DNA of 64,000 nucleotides, taken from assembly GCA_029582155.1 (NCBI GenBank), contig CM055903.1, forward strand, positions 36,560,353 to 36,624,352. Direction: 5' to 3'. Positions 24,101-35,998 of the stretch are shown in pieces. Position 1 is the first letter of the stretch. Each line of letters begins with the position of its first letter. The position numbers and the translations under genes are program-made. Origin of the DNA: Panopea generosa. Taxonomy: Eukaryota; Mollusca; Bivalvia; Adapedonta; Hiatellidae. The notes beneath the pieces are model-generated. The model did no database searches. It had not been told where the DNA came from and saw nothing but the letters and a program-made list of their open reading frames with translations.

Positions 24101-27100
24101 TATCTGAATGTCGAAGTGTGACCACTAGTATATGAATCTCCAAATGTTACCACTAGTATCTGAATCCCCAAGTGTTACCACTAGTATCTGAATCTCCAAG
24201 TGTTACCACTAGTATCTGAATGTCCAAGTGTGATCACTAGTATATGAATCACCAAATGTTACCCCTAGTATCTGAATCTCCAAGTGTTACCACTAGTATA
24301 TGAATACCCAAGTTACACCAGTTGTACCTGAATCTCCAAGTGTTACCACTAGTATCTGAATTTTCAAGTGTAACCACTGTTATCTGAATCTCCAAGTGTG
24401 ACCATTACTATCTTAATCTCCAAGTGTTATCACAAGTATAATGAATCTCCAAGTGTTACCACTAGTATCTGAATCTCCAAGTGATATCACAAGTATATGA
24501 ATCTCCAAGTGTTATCACTATTATCTGAATCTCCAAGCGTTACCACTAGTATCTGAATGTTCAAGTGTTACCATTAGTATCTGAATCTCCAAGTTTTACC
24601 ACTAGTATATGAATACCCAAGTCTTACCACTAGTATCTGAATCACCAAGTGTTACCACTAGTATCTGTATACCAAAGTGTGTTACTACCAGTATCTGATT
24701 CTCCAAGTGCTATCACTAGTATCTGAATCTCCAAGTGTCACCACTATCATATGAATCTCCAAGTGTTATCACTAGTACCTGAATCACCAAGTGTTACCAC
24801 AAGTATCTGAATCTCTAAGTGTTACCACTAGTATCTGAATGTCCACTTGGGTAACCACTAGTATCTTAATTTCAAAGTGTTACCACTAGTATCTGAATCT
24901 CCAAGTGTTACCTCTAGTATATGAATGCCCAAGTTATACCAGTAGTATCTGGGTCTTCAAATGTCACCACTAGTATCTGAATCTCTAAGTACTACTACTA
25001 GTATGTGAATCTCCAAGTGTTCCCACTGCTATCTGAATCTCCAAGCGTTACCACTAGTATCTGAATCTCCAAGTGTTACCACTAGTATCTGAATGTCCAA
25101 GTGTTACCACTAGTATCTGAATCTCCTAGTGTTACTATTAGTATCTGAATCTCCAAGTGTTATCACTAGTATCCGAATCTCCAAGTGTTACCACTAGTAT
25201 CTGAATCTCCAAGTGTTACCACTAGTATATGAATGTCCAAGTGTTATCACTAGTATCTAAATGTCCAAGTGTTATCACTAGTATCTGAATCTCCAAGTGT
25301 TACCACTAGTATCTGAATGTCGAAGTGTGATCACTAGTATATGAATCTCCAAATGTTACCCCTAGTATCTGAATTTCCAAGTGTTCCTACTGTTATCTGA
25401 ATCTCCAAGTGTTACCACTACTATCTGAATCTCCAAGTGTTATCACAAGTATAATGAATCTCCAAGTGTTATCGCTAGTATCCGAATCTCCAAGTGATAT
25501 CACAAGTATAGGAATCTCAAAGTGTCACAACTAGTATCTGAATCTCCAAGCGTTACGACTAGTATCTGAATCTCCAAGTGTTACCACTAGTATCTGAATG
25601 TCCAAGTGTTACCATTAGTATCTGAATCTCCAAGTTTTACCACTAGTATATGAATACCCAAGTCTTACCACTAATATCTGAATCACCAAGTGTTACCACT
25701 AGTATCTGTTTACCAAAGTGTTACTACTAGTATCTGATTCTCCAAGTGCTATCACTAGTATCTGAATCTCCAAGTGTCACCACTATCATCTGAATCTCCA
25801 AGTGATATCGCTAGTACCTGAATCTCCAAGTGATACCACTAGTATCTGAATCTCCAAGTGTTACCACTATTATATGATTGTCCAAGGATAACCACTGGTA
25901 TCTTAATTTCAAAGTGTTACCACTAGTATCTGAATCTCCAAGTGTTATCACTAGTATCTGAATCTCCAAGTGTTACCACTAGTATCTGAATGTCCAATGG
26001 TTACCACTAGTATATAAATCTCCAAATGTTACCACTAGTATCTGAATCTCCAAGTGTTACCTCTAGTATATGAATACCCAAGTAATACCAGTATTATCTG
26101 GGTCTCCAAATGTTACCAGTAGTATCTGCATCTCTAAATACTACCACTCATATCTGAATCTCTAAGTTTTCCCACTGCTATCTGAATCTCCAAGCATTAA
26201 CACTTGTATCTGAATCTCAAAGTGTTACCACTAGTATCTGAATGTCCAAGTGTTACCACTAGTATCTGAATCTCCAAGTGTTACTATAAGTATCTGAATC
26301 TTTAAGTATTTACCACTAATATAACAATACCCAAGTCTTACCACTAATATCTGAATCACCAAGTGTTACCACCAGAATCTGAATCTCCAAGTGTTATCAC
26401 AAGTATCTGAATCTCAGTGTTATCACTAGTATATAAATCTCCAAGAGTTACCACTAGTATCTGAATCTCCAAGCGTTACCACTAGTATCTGAATCTTCAA
26501 GTGTTACCAATAGTATCTGAATGTCCAAGTGTTACCAGTAGTATCTGAATCTCCAAGTGTTACTTTTAGTATCTGAATCTTTAAGTATTTACCACTAATT
26601 TAACAATACCCAAATCTTACCACTAATATCTGAATCACCAAGTGTTACCACCAGTATCTGAATCTCCAAGTGTTATCACAAGTATCTGAATCTACAAGTG
26701 TTACCATTAGTATCTGAATCTCCAAGTGTTATCACTAGTATCCGAATCTCCAAGAGTTATCACTGGTATCCGAATCTCAAAGTGTTACCACTAGTATCTG
26801 AATCTCCAAGCGTTACCACTAGTATCTGAATCTCCAAGTGTTACCACTAGTATCTTAATGTCCAAATGCTACCATTAGTATCTGAATCTCCAAGTTTTAC
26901 CACTAGTATATGAATACCCAAGTGTTACCACTAGTATCTGAATCTCCAAGTGTTATCACTAGTAACTGAATGTCCAAGTGTTACCATTAGTATCTGAATC
27001 TCCAAGTTTTACCACTAGTATATGAATACCCAAGTCTTACCACTAATATCTGAATCACCAAGTGTTACCATTAGTATCTGTATACCAATGTGTTACTACC

Positions 27101-28097
27101 AGTATCTGATTCTCCAAGTGCTATCACTATTATCTGAATATCCAAGTGTCACCACCATCATCTGAATCTCCAAGTGTTATCACTAGTACCTGAATCTCCA
27201 AGTGATACCACTAGTATCTGAATCTCCAAGTGTTACCACTAGTATCTGAATGTCCAAGGGTTACCACTGGTATCTGAATTTCCAAGTGTTACAACTAGTA
27301 TCTGAATCTCCAAGTGTTATCACTAGTATCTGAATATCCAAGTGTTACCACTAGTATATGAATGTCCAAGTGTTATCACTAGTATCTGAATGTCCAAGTG
27401 TTACCACTAGTATCTGAATCTCCAAGTGTTACCACTAGTATCTGAATGTCCAAGGGTTACCACTGGTATCTTAATTTCCAAGTGTTACCATTAGTATCTG
27501 AATCTCCAAGTGTTATCACTAGTATCTGAATATCCAAGTGTTACCACTAGTATATGAATGTCCAAGTGTTATCACTATTATCTGAATGTCCAAGTGTTAC
27601 CACTTGTATATGAATCTCCAAGTGTTACCACTAGTATCTGAATGTCCAAGGGTTACCACTAGTATCTTCTTTTCCAAGTGTTACCACTAGTATCTTAATC
27701 TCCAAGTGTTATCACTAGTATCTGAATCTCCAAGTGTTACCACTAGTATCTGAATGTCCAAGGGTTACCACTAGTATATGAATCACCAAATGTTACCACT
27801 ACTATCTGAATCCACAGGTGTTACCTCTAGTATACGAATACTCAAGTTATACCAGTAGTATCTGGGTCTCCAAATGTTACCACTAGTATCTGAATCTCTA
27901 CGTTCGTACCACTAGTATCTGAATCTCCAAGTGTTCACAGTAGTATCTGAATCTTAAAGTGTTACCACTAGTATCTGAATCTTCAAGTGTTACCACTTGT
28001 ACATGCATACCCAAGAGTTACCACTACTATATGAATACCCATGTGTTACATGTACCACTAGTATATGAATCTCCAAGTGTTTACACTAGAATCTGAA

Positions 28098-28222
28098 TAT
28101 TTATACCTTCATACCTATTCAGCATTTTTAAAAAAATGTGGAATCATGCTACATGTACATGTAGTTCTGAAATAGGTGTAAAAATCGTTACAATACAATT
28201 TGATATTTTCTTCAAATCTGAA
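28098..28222. repeat. Array-flank repeat, copy 2
   Basis: A diverged copy of the 28609-28735 flank, followed again by 28-bp units. Confidence 0.85.
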
Positions 28223-28608
28223 ACTCCAAGTGTTACCACTAGTATATGAATACCTAAGTATTACCACTTGTATTTGAATTTCCAAGTGTTATCAGTATTA
28301 TCTGAATCTCCAAGTGTTACCACTAGTATCTGAATGTCCAAGGGTTACCACTAGTATCTTAATTTCCAAGTGTTACCAATAGTATCTGTATCTCCAAGTG
28401 TTACCACTAGTATCTGAATCTCCAAGAGTTACCACTAGTATATCAATATCCCAGTGTTACCACTAGTTTATGAATCTCCAAGTGTTACCACTAGTATATG
28501 AATCTCCCAGTGTTACCATTAGTATATGAATCTCCAAGTGTTGCCACTAATATATGAATCTCCCATTGTTACCACTAGTATATGAATATTTAAGTGTTAC
28601 CACTAGTA

Positions 28609-28735
28609 TCTGAATCCTCATTCCTTTGAAGTTCTCAGCATTTTCAAAAAACTTGTGGAGTCATGCTACATGAACATGTAGTTTTGAAATTGGTGTGAAA
28701 TTCGTTACAATACAATTTGATATTTTCTTAAAATT
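28609..28735. repeat. Array-flank repeat, copy 3 (true array edge)
   Basis: Marks the right edge of the satellite; unique AT-rich sequence follows. The same edge sequence was copied into the array twice. Confidence 0.8.
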
Positions 28736-29310
28736 GTTTTAGTAAACTAATTAAATTAAAATATTTTAGCACTCGTCATAAAACGGCATAAATCTGCAAA
28801 AAGGTAGCAGATAAAACAGCTGCCAGAAATGTATATCGTGTCCCCAAATAAAATCGAAATGAAGTGTCTGAACGTTTGCGACTCTTTTAAACAGAAAGAT
28901 AGATTTTTGCCATGACTTTATTTATAGCTAAACATCAGTTCAGGATAAATGATGGACGACAACATGAACTGCGATGTAAAATTTCAACCATATGATATAT
29001 TCAGCTTTACAGGACCAAGCCTTTCTGTGATAAAAAATAACAACCATAAACGGACTTATCCTGCATATAAGTTATAACTTGAAGTCACAGTACGATTAAC
29101 AGCCAGCTGCCACCTTTTCCATGAAACTATGTGTGAGACGGTCGCTGGATCAGGGTCCAATTAATTTGTTACAAATAAAGACATAATTATATAAAGTAAG
29201 CAATGGTGAAACCTGTACATAATTCCAAACTCGCAGCTGGCACAGTAGGAGAAACCATTACTATATGTCAGAATACAAAAAAGACGACAGAATAGTTTAA
29301 TTCATTAGCT
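28736..29310. other. Unassigned intron stretch
   Basis: No repeat or coding pattern was recognised; one of the few non-repetitive parts of the inferred intron. Confidence 0.4.
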
Positions 29311-29313
29311 AAT

Positions 29314-29655
29314 TGAGGTTTTAATGCGTACAATCATATTATAGAGTATATGTCTACAGCATATACTCGGACAATTCCATGTTCACTCTTGTTGCACAAA
29401 ACAACAGATACAAATACAAATTCTATCCAAATATTAAAACTGTCGCATCTTAGAACCTGCTGCATGAGTTACAATGGTATCATTCTTACCATCACTTATT
29501 TGGCACCCTGGAATTACACAGTGGTTAGTAACTAACACTAATATTGTAAATGACAACATTTTCTTGTATAAAATGTACACGAGCCACATTCGGAGGGTTC
29601 CTACCCCTCTGCAGAGATCGACAGTATTCTTACTGGAATATAAGGAGACAGCTGG
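29314..29655 (-). mobile_element. Dimeric retroposon X, copy 3 (degraded)
   Basis: Retains CATTCGGAGGrTTCCTACCC and CTCTGCAGAGATCGACAGT (plus-strand view), the CTGGAATTACACAG segment and a weak GAGGTTTTAATGCGTAC match to the 3' end. It is clearly older than copies 1 and 2. No target duplication was found. Confidence 0.75.
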
Positions 29656-29786
29656 GCCAGTACAGTTGAACGATACCAACGTATATAGTCACATTTTACA
29701 AACATATAGTTGTAAGTTTAACTTACACATTTTTAAAGAGAGGTAAGGTGTATTATATGTGGGATGCTGCTGAAGTTGACTGTTTA

Positions 29787-29905
29787 TGCCAGAGGTTGCG
29801 GGTTCAATCCCAGGACCGGTCAAGTACTGGTTCTACCCAGGAAACAGAATTGACGGGAAATACCTGACCTTAGTCAATAAATCAGTATAAAGTAAATGTA
29901 TACAT
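29787..29905 (+). mobile_element. SINE family E fragment
   Basis: The B box GCGGGTTCAATCCCAGG is followed shortly by AAGTACTGGTTCTACCCAGG, which matches the 3' part of the 9046-9193 copy. The middle is deleted. Confidence 0.5.
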
Positions 29906-30089
29906 TATTATTGCAGCTAATATGATGTTACCGAAATCTCCTTAGGGAAACATATTCTTGCAAATTAGCTGGTTTATACTGTATCGATGGAAACGCAGAA
30001 TTGAGAATAACATGTTTGAACTTACTGCTGAACATTACTTTAAAGTTTTAGTGATAGGAAGCTTATTCACTGTATGTATTTATTATTTA

Positions 30090-33055
30090 TGTTAATCAGA
30101 AACAGTAGATATCCGTTACTTTAGATAGTTATATACACGTATAGTGTTAATCAGAAACAGTAGATATCCGTTATTTTAGATAGTTACATGTATATACGGG
30201 TATAGTGTCAGTTAGGAACAGTAGATATCCGTTATTTTAGATAGTATTATACGCGAATAGTGTAAATCAGAAACAGTAGATATCCGTTACTTAAGATAGT
30301 TATAAACGCATATAGTGTTAGTCAGAAAGAGTAGATATCCTTTACTTTAGATAGTTATATACGCGTATAGTGTTAGTACGAAACAGTAAATATCCGTTAC
30401 TTTAGATAGTTATATAAACTTATAGTGTTAATCACAAACAGTAGATATCCGTTACTTTAGATAGTTATATACACTTATAGTGTTAATTACAAGCAGTAGA
30501 TATCCGTTACTTTAGATAGTTATAAACACGTAAAGTGTCAGTCGGAAGGGTATATATCCGTTACTTTAAATAGTTATATACACTTAGAGTGCTAGTAATT
30601 AACAGTAAATATCCGTTACTTTAGATAGTTATATACACTTATAGTGCTAGTCATTAACAGAAAATATCCGTTACTTTAGATAGTTATATATATACGTATA
30701 GTGTTAGTCAGAAACAGAAAATATCCGTTACTTTAGATAGTCATATTTTTTTTCATGGTTAGTTGCTCGTTGGCTTAACACTGAGGGACCTTCATAAATA
30801 GAGCCTTAGGTAGTTAGTCCAGTATATAACAACCTTATCAAACATGGGGTCAGAGACGGTTGTTATATACTGGACTAACTACCTAAGGCTCTATATGGTT
30901 ATATAAGTTTACGTAAACACTTATAGTGTTAATTACAAGCAGTAAATATCCATTACTTTAGATAGTTATATACACTTATAGTGTTAATTACAAGCAGTAG
31001 ATATCCGTTACTTTAGATAGTTATAAACACGTAAAGTGTCAGTCGGAAGGGTATATATCCGTTACTTTAAATAGTTATATACACGTATAGTGCTAGTCAT
31101 TAACAGTAAATATCCGTTACTTTAGATAGTTATATACACGTATAGTGTTAATCACAAACAGTAGATATCCGTTACTTTAGATAGTTATATATATACGTAT
31201 AGTGTTAGTCAGAAACAGAAAATATCCGTTACTTTAGACAGTTACATACACATATAGTGTTATTCCGTAACAATAAATATCCGTTACTTTAGATAGTTAT
31301 ATACACGTATAGTGTCAGTCAGAAGGTAGATATCCGTTACTTTAGATAGTAATATACACATATAGTGTCAGTCAGAAATAGTAGATATCCGTTACTTTAG
31401 ATAGTTATATACACGTATAGTGTCAGTCAGAAACAGTAAATCTGTTACTTTATACAGTTATATACACGTATAGTGTTAATTACAAACAGTAGATATCCGT
31501 TACTTTTGATTGTTATATACACGTAAAATGTTAGTCAGAAACAGTAAAACTGTTACTTTAGACAGTTATATACACGTATAGTGTTGATCAGAAACAGTAG
31601 ATGTGCGTTACTTTAGATAGTTATATACACGTATAGTGTTAATTACAAACAGTAGATTTCCGTTACTATACACGTATAGTGTTAATCACAAACAGTATAT
31701 ATCCGTTACTTAAGGTAGTTATATACACGTATAGTGTTGATCAGAAACAGTAAATATCCATTACTTTAGATAGTTATATACACGTATAGTGTCAGTCAGA
31801 AACAGTAAATATCCGTTACTTAAGGTAGTTATATACACGTATAGTGTTGATCAGAAACAGTAAATATCCGTTACTTTAGATAGTTATATACACGTATAGT
31901 GTCAGTCAGAAGGTAGATATCCGTTATTTTAGATAGTTATATACACATTTAGTGTCAGTCAGAAATAGTAAATATCCGTTACTTTAGATAGTTATATACA
32001 CGTATAGTGTCAGTCAGAAGGTAGATATCCGTTACTTTAGACAGTTATATACACGTAAAGTGTTACTCAGAAACAGTAGATATCCGTTACATTAGACAGT
32101 AATATACACGTATAGTGTTAGTCAGAAACAGTAAATCTGTTACTTTAGATAGTTATATGCACGTATATTGTTGATCAGAAACAGTAGATGTGCGTTACTT
32201 TATACAGTTATATACACGTATAGTGTTTATCACAAACAGTAGATATCCGTTACTTTTGATTGTTATATACACGTATAGTGTTATTCAGAAACAGTAAAAC
32301 TGTTACTTTAGACAGTTATATACACGTATAGTGTTGATCAGAAACAGTAGATGTGCGTTACTTTAGATAGTTATATACACGTATAGTGTTAGTCAGAAAC
32401 AGTAGATATCCATTACTTAAGATAGTTATATACACGTATAGTGTTAGTCAGAAACAATAGATATCCGTTACTTTATATAGTTATTTAAACTTATAGTTTC
32501 AGTCAGAAACAGTAGATATCCTTTACTTTAGATATATAAACGTATATAGTGTTAATCAGAAAGAGTAAATATCTGATACTTTAGAGGTTTATATACACGT
32601 ATAGTGTTAGTCAGAAACAGTAGCTATCCGTTATTTTAGATAGTTATACATATTGTGTTAATCAGAAACAATAGATATCCGTTACTTTAGACAGTTACAT
32701 GTATAAACGGGTATAGTGTCAATTAGAAACAGTAGATATTCGTTATTTAAGATAGTATTATACGCGAATAATGTCAATCAGAAACAGTAGATATCCGTTA
32801 CTTTAGATAGTTTTATACTTGTATAGTGTTAGTCATAAACAGTAAATAGCGGTTACTTAAGATAGTTATGTACACGTTTAGTTGTGATCAGAAACAGTAG
32901 ATATCCGTTACTTTAGATAGTTATATACTCGTATAGTGTTAGTCATAAACAGTAAATAGCGGTTACTTAAGATAGTTATGTACACGTTTAGTTATGATCA
33001 GAAACAGTAGATATCCGTTACTTTAGATAGTTATATACACGTTAAGTGTTAATTG
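30090..33055. repeat. 55-bp satellite, about 50 units
   Basis: The unit contains AGATATCCGTTACTTTAGAT, AGTTATATACACGTATAGTG and CAGAAACAG. A block of about 110 bp (TATAGTGTTAATTACAAGCAG onward) occurs near 30478 and again near 30975, a 495-bp higher-order step. It is interrupted at about 30745-30905 by a segment carrying a perfect hairpin. Confidence 0.95.
30798..30894. repeat. Perfect 37-bp-arm hairpin inside the 55-bp satellite
   Basis: Arms 30798-30834 and 30858-30894 are exact inverted copies separated by 23 bp. Each arm has CCTTAGGTAGTTAGTCCAG or its complement. The sequence is unrelated to the surrounding satellite. Confidence 0.93.
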
Positions 33056-33299
33056 AAAACGCTAGGAGTATTTACTTTGGACTAATATTTAGTCATAAGA
33101 ATACTTCGCATTCTCTATACGACAGCCGTTTATATTTGTGATCAATACAATATAAGGAAACCAGTGATGACAATGGTTTTATAAATACTTGTAAGTTTAG
33201 GTACCAAATTTACATATGATCGTTGACATTGCATAACTTTTGAATTTACCCTGGTGTTTTTTGTTTGTATGGGGGTTTACATAGCGCATCTTATCATCA

Positions 33300-33475
33300 T
33301 TTCTGGGATCAGCGTGGTGGTTAACCAGTAGTTGATATACTTTATCGCTGCACATTAGCGGCTACTTCCCCATATGGTCAGATGTGGGGGACCCATTGGT
33401 CGGATGGGGTTTCGAACCCCTTGACTGACAGCCGGCGTCATTGCATAAGTGTTTAACTTGTCCCGGCTGTTCAGA
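33300..33475 (-). mobile_element. Possible tRNA-derived SINE (family F)
   Basis: The minus strand has GCCGGGACAAGTTAAACAC and a B-box-like GGGGTTCGAAACCCC in tRNA-like spacing. Only one copy was seen in the window, so the assignment is weak. Confidence 0.4.
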
Positions 33476-33487
33476 TGTTCAAGTTTT

Positions 33488-33572
<85 letters not shown>

Positions 33573-33660
33573 CCACCTATACCATCATTATTATCATTAT
33601 CATTATCATCATCACCAACAACAACTTCATCATCATCAATATCTTCATCATTATATTAAT
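33488..33660. repeat. (ATC)n microsatellite
   Basis: About 29 perfect ATC units to 33573, then an imperfect ATC/ATT tail. It sits about 100-270 bp inside the donor end of the inferred intron. Confidence 0.96.
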
Positions 33661-33756
33661 ATTACCTTAACATCGTAAGAACAGTCAACATAATCGCTTG
33701 TACAGCAGCAAAATCAAAATCTCAGAGTAAATCTGCAAACATTTGTGAGTACGTAC

Positions 33757-34008
33757 CTGATTTGATGTCAGAAGCTGCAGACTTTTGGCAACAAGCTTTG
33801 TAGTTTTGAGAAAACTGATTTTGAGTACAAAAACAATTAAAAAACTGAGAAGTACCAAAACGAGAAATCTAAAAAATCTCTTTTTTGCGTTGAGACACAT
33901 TATGAAGAAAACATCAGAATAACTCCAAATGATACAGAGACAGTGTCCACAGACGGTGATATATGTGGCCAAACTCATAATCAAATTAACGACCGTGTCA
34001 CTGTCCAT
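33757..34008 (-). CDS. First coding exon: membrane anchor of the HtrL/YibB-domain protein
   Basis: These 84 codons end at a consensus donor, CAG|GTACGT, at 33757/33756, in phase 0, matching the phase of the acceptor at 18263. The first ATG has A at -3 and G at +4. Residues 42-44 are KKR, followed by a strong hydrophobic segment at about 45-64 and a basic stem, the layout of a type II signal anchor. An internal Met at residue 37 would give a shorter, more typical cytosolic tail, so the start is uncertain; residues 10-36 are also rather hydrophobic. A further donor-like AAAAG|GTAAGT lies upstream at 34091/34090, with a possible acceptor at 34044. That would be a 47-bp intron, very short, or it marks an alternative first exon. 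Linking this exon to the terminal exon is inference from strand, phase and topology; small extra exons between them are not excluded. Confidence 0.68.
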
Positions 34009-34985
34009 GATTAATATTTATTGCCAACGCTTAGTGTTACAGCCTGTATCAATAATTTATTTTGCCTATGATATTTCATGACTAACTTACCTTTTACGTT
34101 CTTTGATAATGTGTTGGAGGACAAAAACGACGTCCAGTGCCAGTCTCTGTCAGAGTTATCGTTCTTAATCTCTACCAGTCGCCAGCCACTCTTGTCAAGG
34201 TCTCAAATAACAACATTTCTTAGAAGCAACAGAACAACGACGGAGTGGTTAGATTAGTTTGGTCTTATCTATATGTAAATTTTGGGCGATAATACTTGAA
34301 AGTTTAATCAGTTCATTCGATAGAGATATATTACTTGGTTAAATGTTAATATTTCATATATCAAAAGTATCATCCCGGAAATATATAAAAGACGAAGGAG
34401 GTGATACAGGAGAACTACTTTTAAGTTTGGAAGAACTAGTTCTTAACTGTGCACCTGCACATACTTGGATATATGAAAAGTTAATCTTATATGTCAGAGT
34501 TATAAACATGTAATTAAATCACTGCCAAAGCTTAATTGTTTGACTGTGATTTCCGGAGACGGAAGTGTTCAAGTCATAAATTGAGTGTACATAATTTGTG
34601 ACGGGATTTTTTGTCCGTTCAGAGATTTCTGTACGTTCAGCACGTTGTAAGTTTTAGAAAAAAAATGAATTCAGTCATAGCTTTTCTTAACCCCTAACCC
34701 GGGTAGGCTGGTTCCCCAGCATCATTATACATACATACAGTACAAACAGGGATCCAGCCATAATGCATGTTGTCGTGTTATTGGTGCTTGGGTAACAAAC
34801 GAACTGGGAGAACATCACCTCTCAGGCTACCTTTGATTATTTTAACATTTTTATTTCTAATATATACATAGGTACGAGTACATATATGACAAGTGGGAAA
34901 GCATTAAAGTGATTTTAATTTATTTTCAAACCAGGAAAAGAATATTTCAAAATATTATGTTGATTGTTATTAATTTTTAATATAA
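34009..34985. promoter_or_regulatory. Upstream region of the HtrL-like gene
   Basis: This should hold the 5' UTR and promoter. The splice-donor-like AAAAG|GTAAGT (minus strand) is at 34091/34090. A plus-strand TATA-like ATATATAAAA lies at 34381-34390, which would serve a transcript in the other direction. No clear minus-strand TATA box is seen. Confidence 0.3.
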
Positions 34986-35208
34986 AACAACATTTTGTCG
35001 AAAGTTGGCGGTGTCGTGTTCGGCGCTCTGCAACAAGACATGGCAGAAATCAGTCACCATACACGGTTTTAATGACACTTATAAATATATGGAACGAAAA
35101 TGTTGTGTATGTTGCACTTTAAAAAAAATAAACATGTTTTACTGCAAACTTTGTAGCAAGGACTTATATAGAAGGACAGGAAACTTGCATCTCCTGACTA
35201 AATGTTGA
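34985..35208 (+). CDS. Small cysteine-rich ORF, unassigned
   Basis: The frame is open through about 67 codons to a TGA at 35206-35208. The only clear ATG (near 35088) leaves about 40 residues. The C-terminal part RKCCVCC and YCKLCSKDLYRRTGNL is cysteine-rich; the CKLC...TGNL spacing loosely resembles a BED zinc finger as in hAT transposases, but the closing His pattern is lacking. It may be a transposon scrap or chance. No neighbour supports it as a host gene. Confidence 0.25.
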
Positions 35209-35249
35209 TAAAATAGCACTAAGAGTTAATTATTTGGTAAATATTCATT

Positions 35250-35565
35250 CGTAATTTACAGGCATCTTATTTTCGTGTACATAAAATGTAAGTTGTAAGT
35301 AAACTTAGATTATTTAAAATGTTTCGATTTGAATTAAAGATACTGAGGTTTGAATAAACTTTCTCGTAATTTGTTGTTATTTTAGCTGAGTATTCGAATT
35401 TTGAAATCATAAGTACTTCAACAATTTTGAACACAAATTGGAAGTGGTATTATTTTGATGAAAATTTCATTCTGCAATGTAAGAATTTTAATCTAAGATG
35501 AATTGAAGTTAAGATAATTGAAAACGAGATCTTGCGAGATCTTACGTGAATACGCGTGCGTTCAC
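35250..35565 (-). repeat. Dispersed repeat G, copy 1
   Basis: Read on the minus strand it matches 44575-44800: both have CGCGTATTCAC, ATCTCG..A.ATCTCGTTT, then AATGAAAT, TTTATGTTCC-like and CTTATGmTTTCAAAAT blocks in order. It is diverged; the boundaries are not sharp and the family is unknown. Confidence 0.55.
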
Positions 35566-35689
35566 ATAATATCAATTAGTTGCGTTTCCTTCTTTTTATG
35601 ATTCCTTGGTTGTGATAATTAAATATATGGGTTCTCAGTTAATAAAGGGAGATAAATCTGCATGATCAGTTATAGGGGTTATTTCCCGT

Positions 35690-35998
35690 GTGAACGGCAA
35701 TGTTGACAATTATGTTTATCTATATAAATATCTGGCCGAATTTACGTGTGATTATGATATTTTAAATAACTTTATACAGGATATGAATTTAAGAATTGTT
35801 TGTCAGTTATGTATTTTGAAAAAAGTATCGAACAATATACTCATATTAAGTGAACAGAGAAAAATATACCAAAAGCTATTAGATAAATTTTATAGACTTT
35901 TTCACAGATTTTTTGTCACTACTGCTAAGGAGGTATACTTTGAGCGTGTTAACATATGTTCTGTACAAGCTTCTAATATAACAGCTCGCATTAACTAG
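35690..35998 (+). CDS. Hypothetical ORF, 102 codons
   Basis: An open frame starting at a non-ATG codon; the first in-frame ATG is far inside. It is rich in I, L, K, F and N with several Cys, consistent with AT-rich random sequence or an exon. No domain recognised. Kept only because it exceeds chance length modestly in this AT-rich region. Confidence 0.15.
   Translation: MNGNVDNYVYLYKYLAEFTCDYDILNNFIQDMNLRIVCQLCILKKVSNNILILSEQRKIYQKLLDKFYRLFHRFFVTTAKEVYFERVNICSVQASNITARIN

Larger units (their letters stand above)
19103..28612. repeat. 28-bp satellite, about 320 units
   Basis: The unit contains CCAAGTGTTACCACTAGTAT and CTGAATCT, so most monomers hold an ACTAGT site. It is interrupted at 20503-20615 and 28098-28222 by copies of the array's own right-hand flank, and at 20791-21109 by a hAT-like element. 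Blocks of variant units recur, showing larger duplications. The whole array lies inside the inferred intron. Confidence 0.96.
18263..33756 (-). other. 15.5 kb satellite-filled intron
   Basis: This is the inferred intron between the two exons above, with donor GTACGT at 33756 and acceptor TTTCAG at 18263. From the gene's 5' side it holds an (ATC)n tract, a tRNA-like repeat, the 55-bp satellite, two retroposon fragments, the 28-bp satellite with a hAT-like insertion, and an 82-bp array. Only about 2 kb is not repetitive. Confidence 0.6.

Noticed and set aside
33355-33678. Poly-Met, poly-Ser, poly-Ile and poly-His ORFs
   Set aside because: Translations of the ATC trinucleotide tract.
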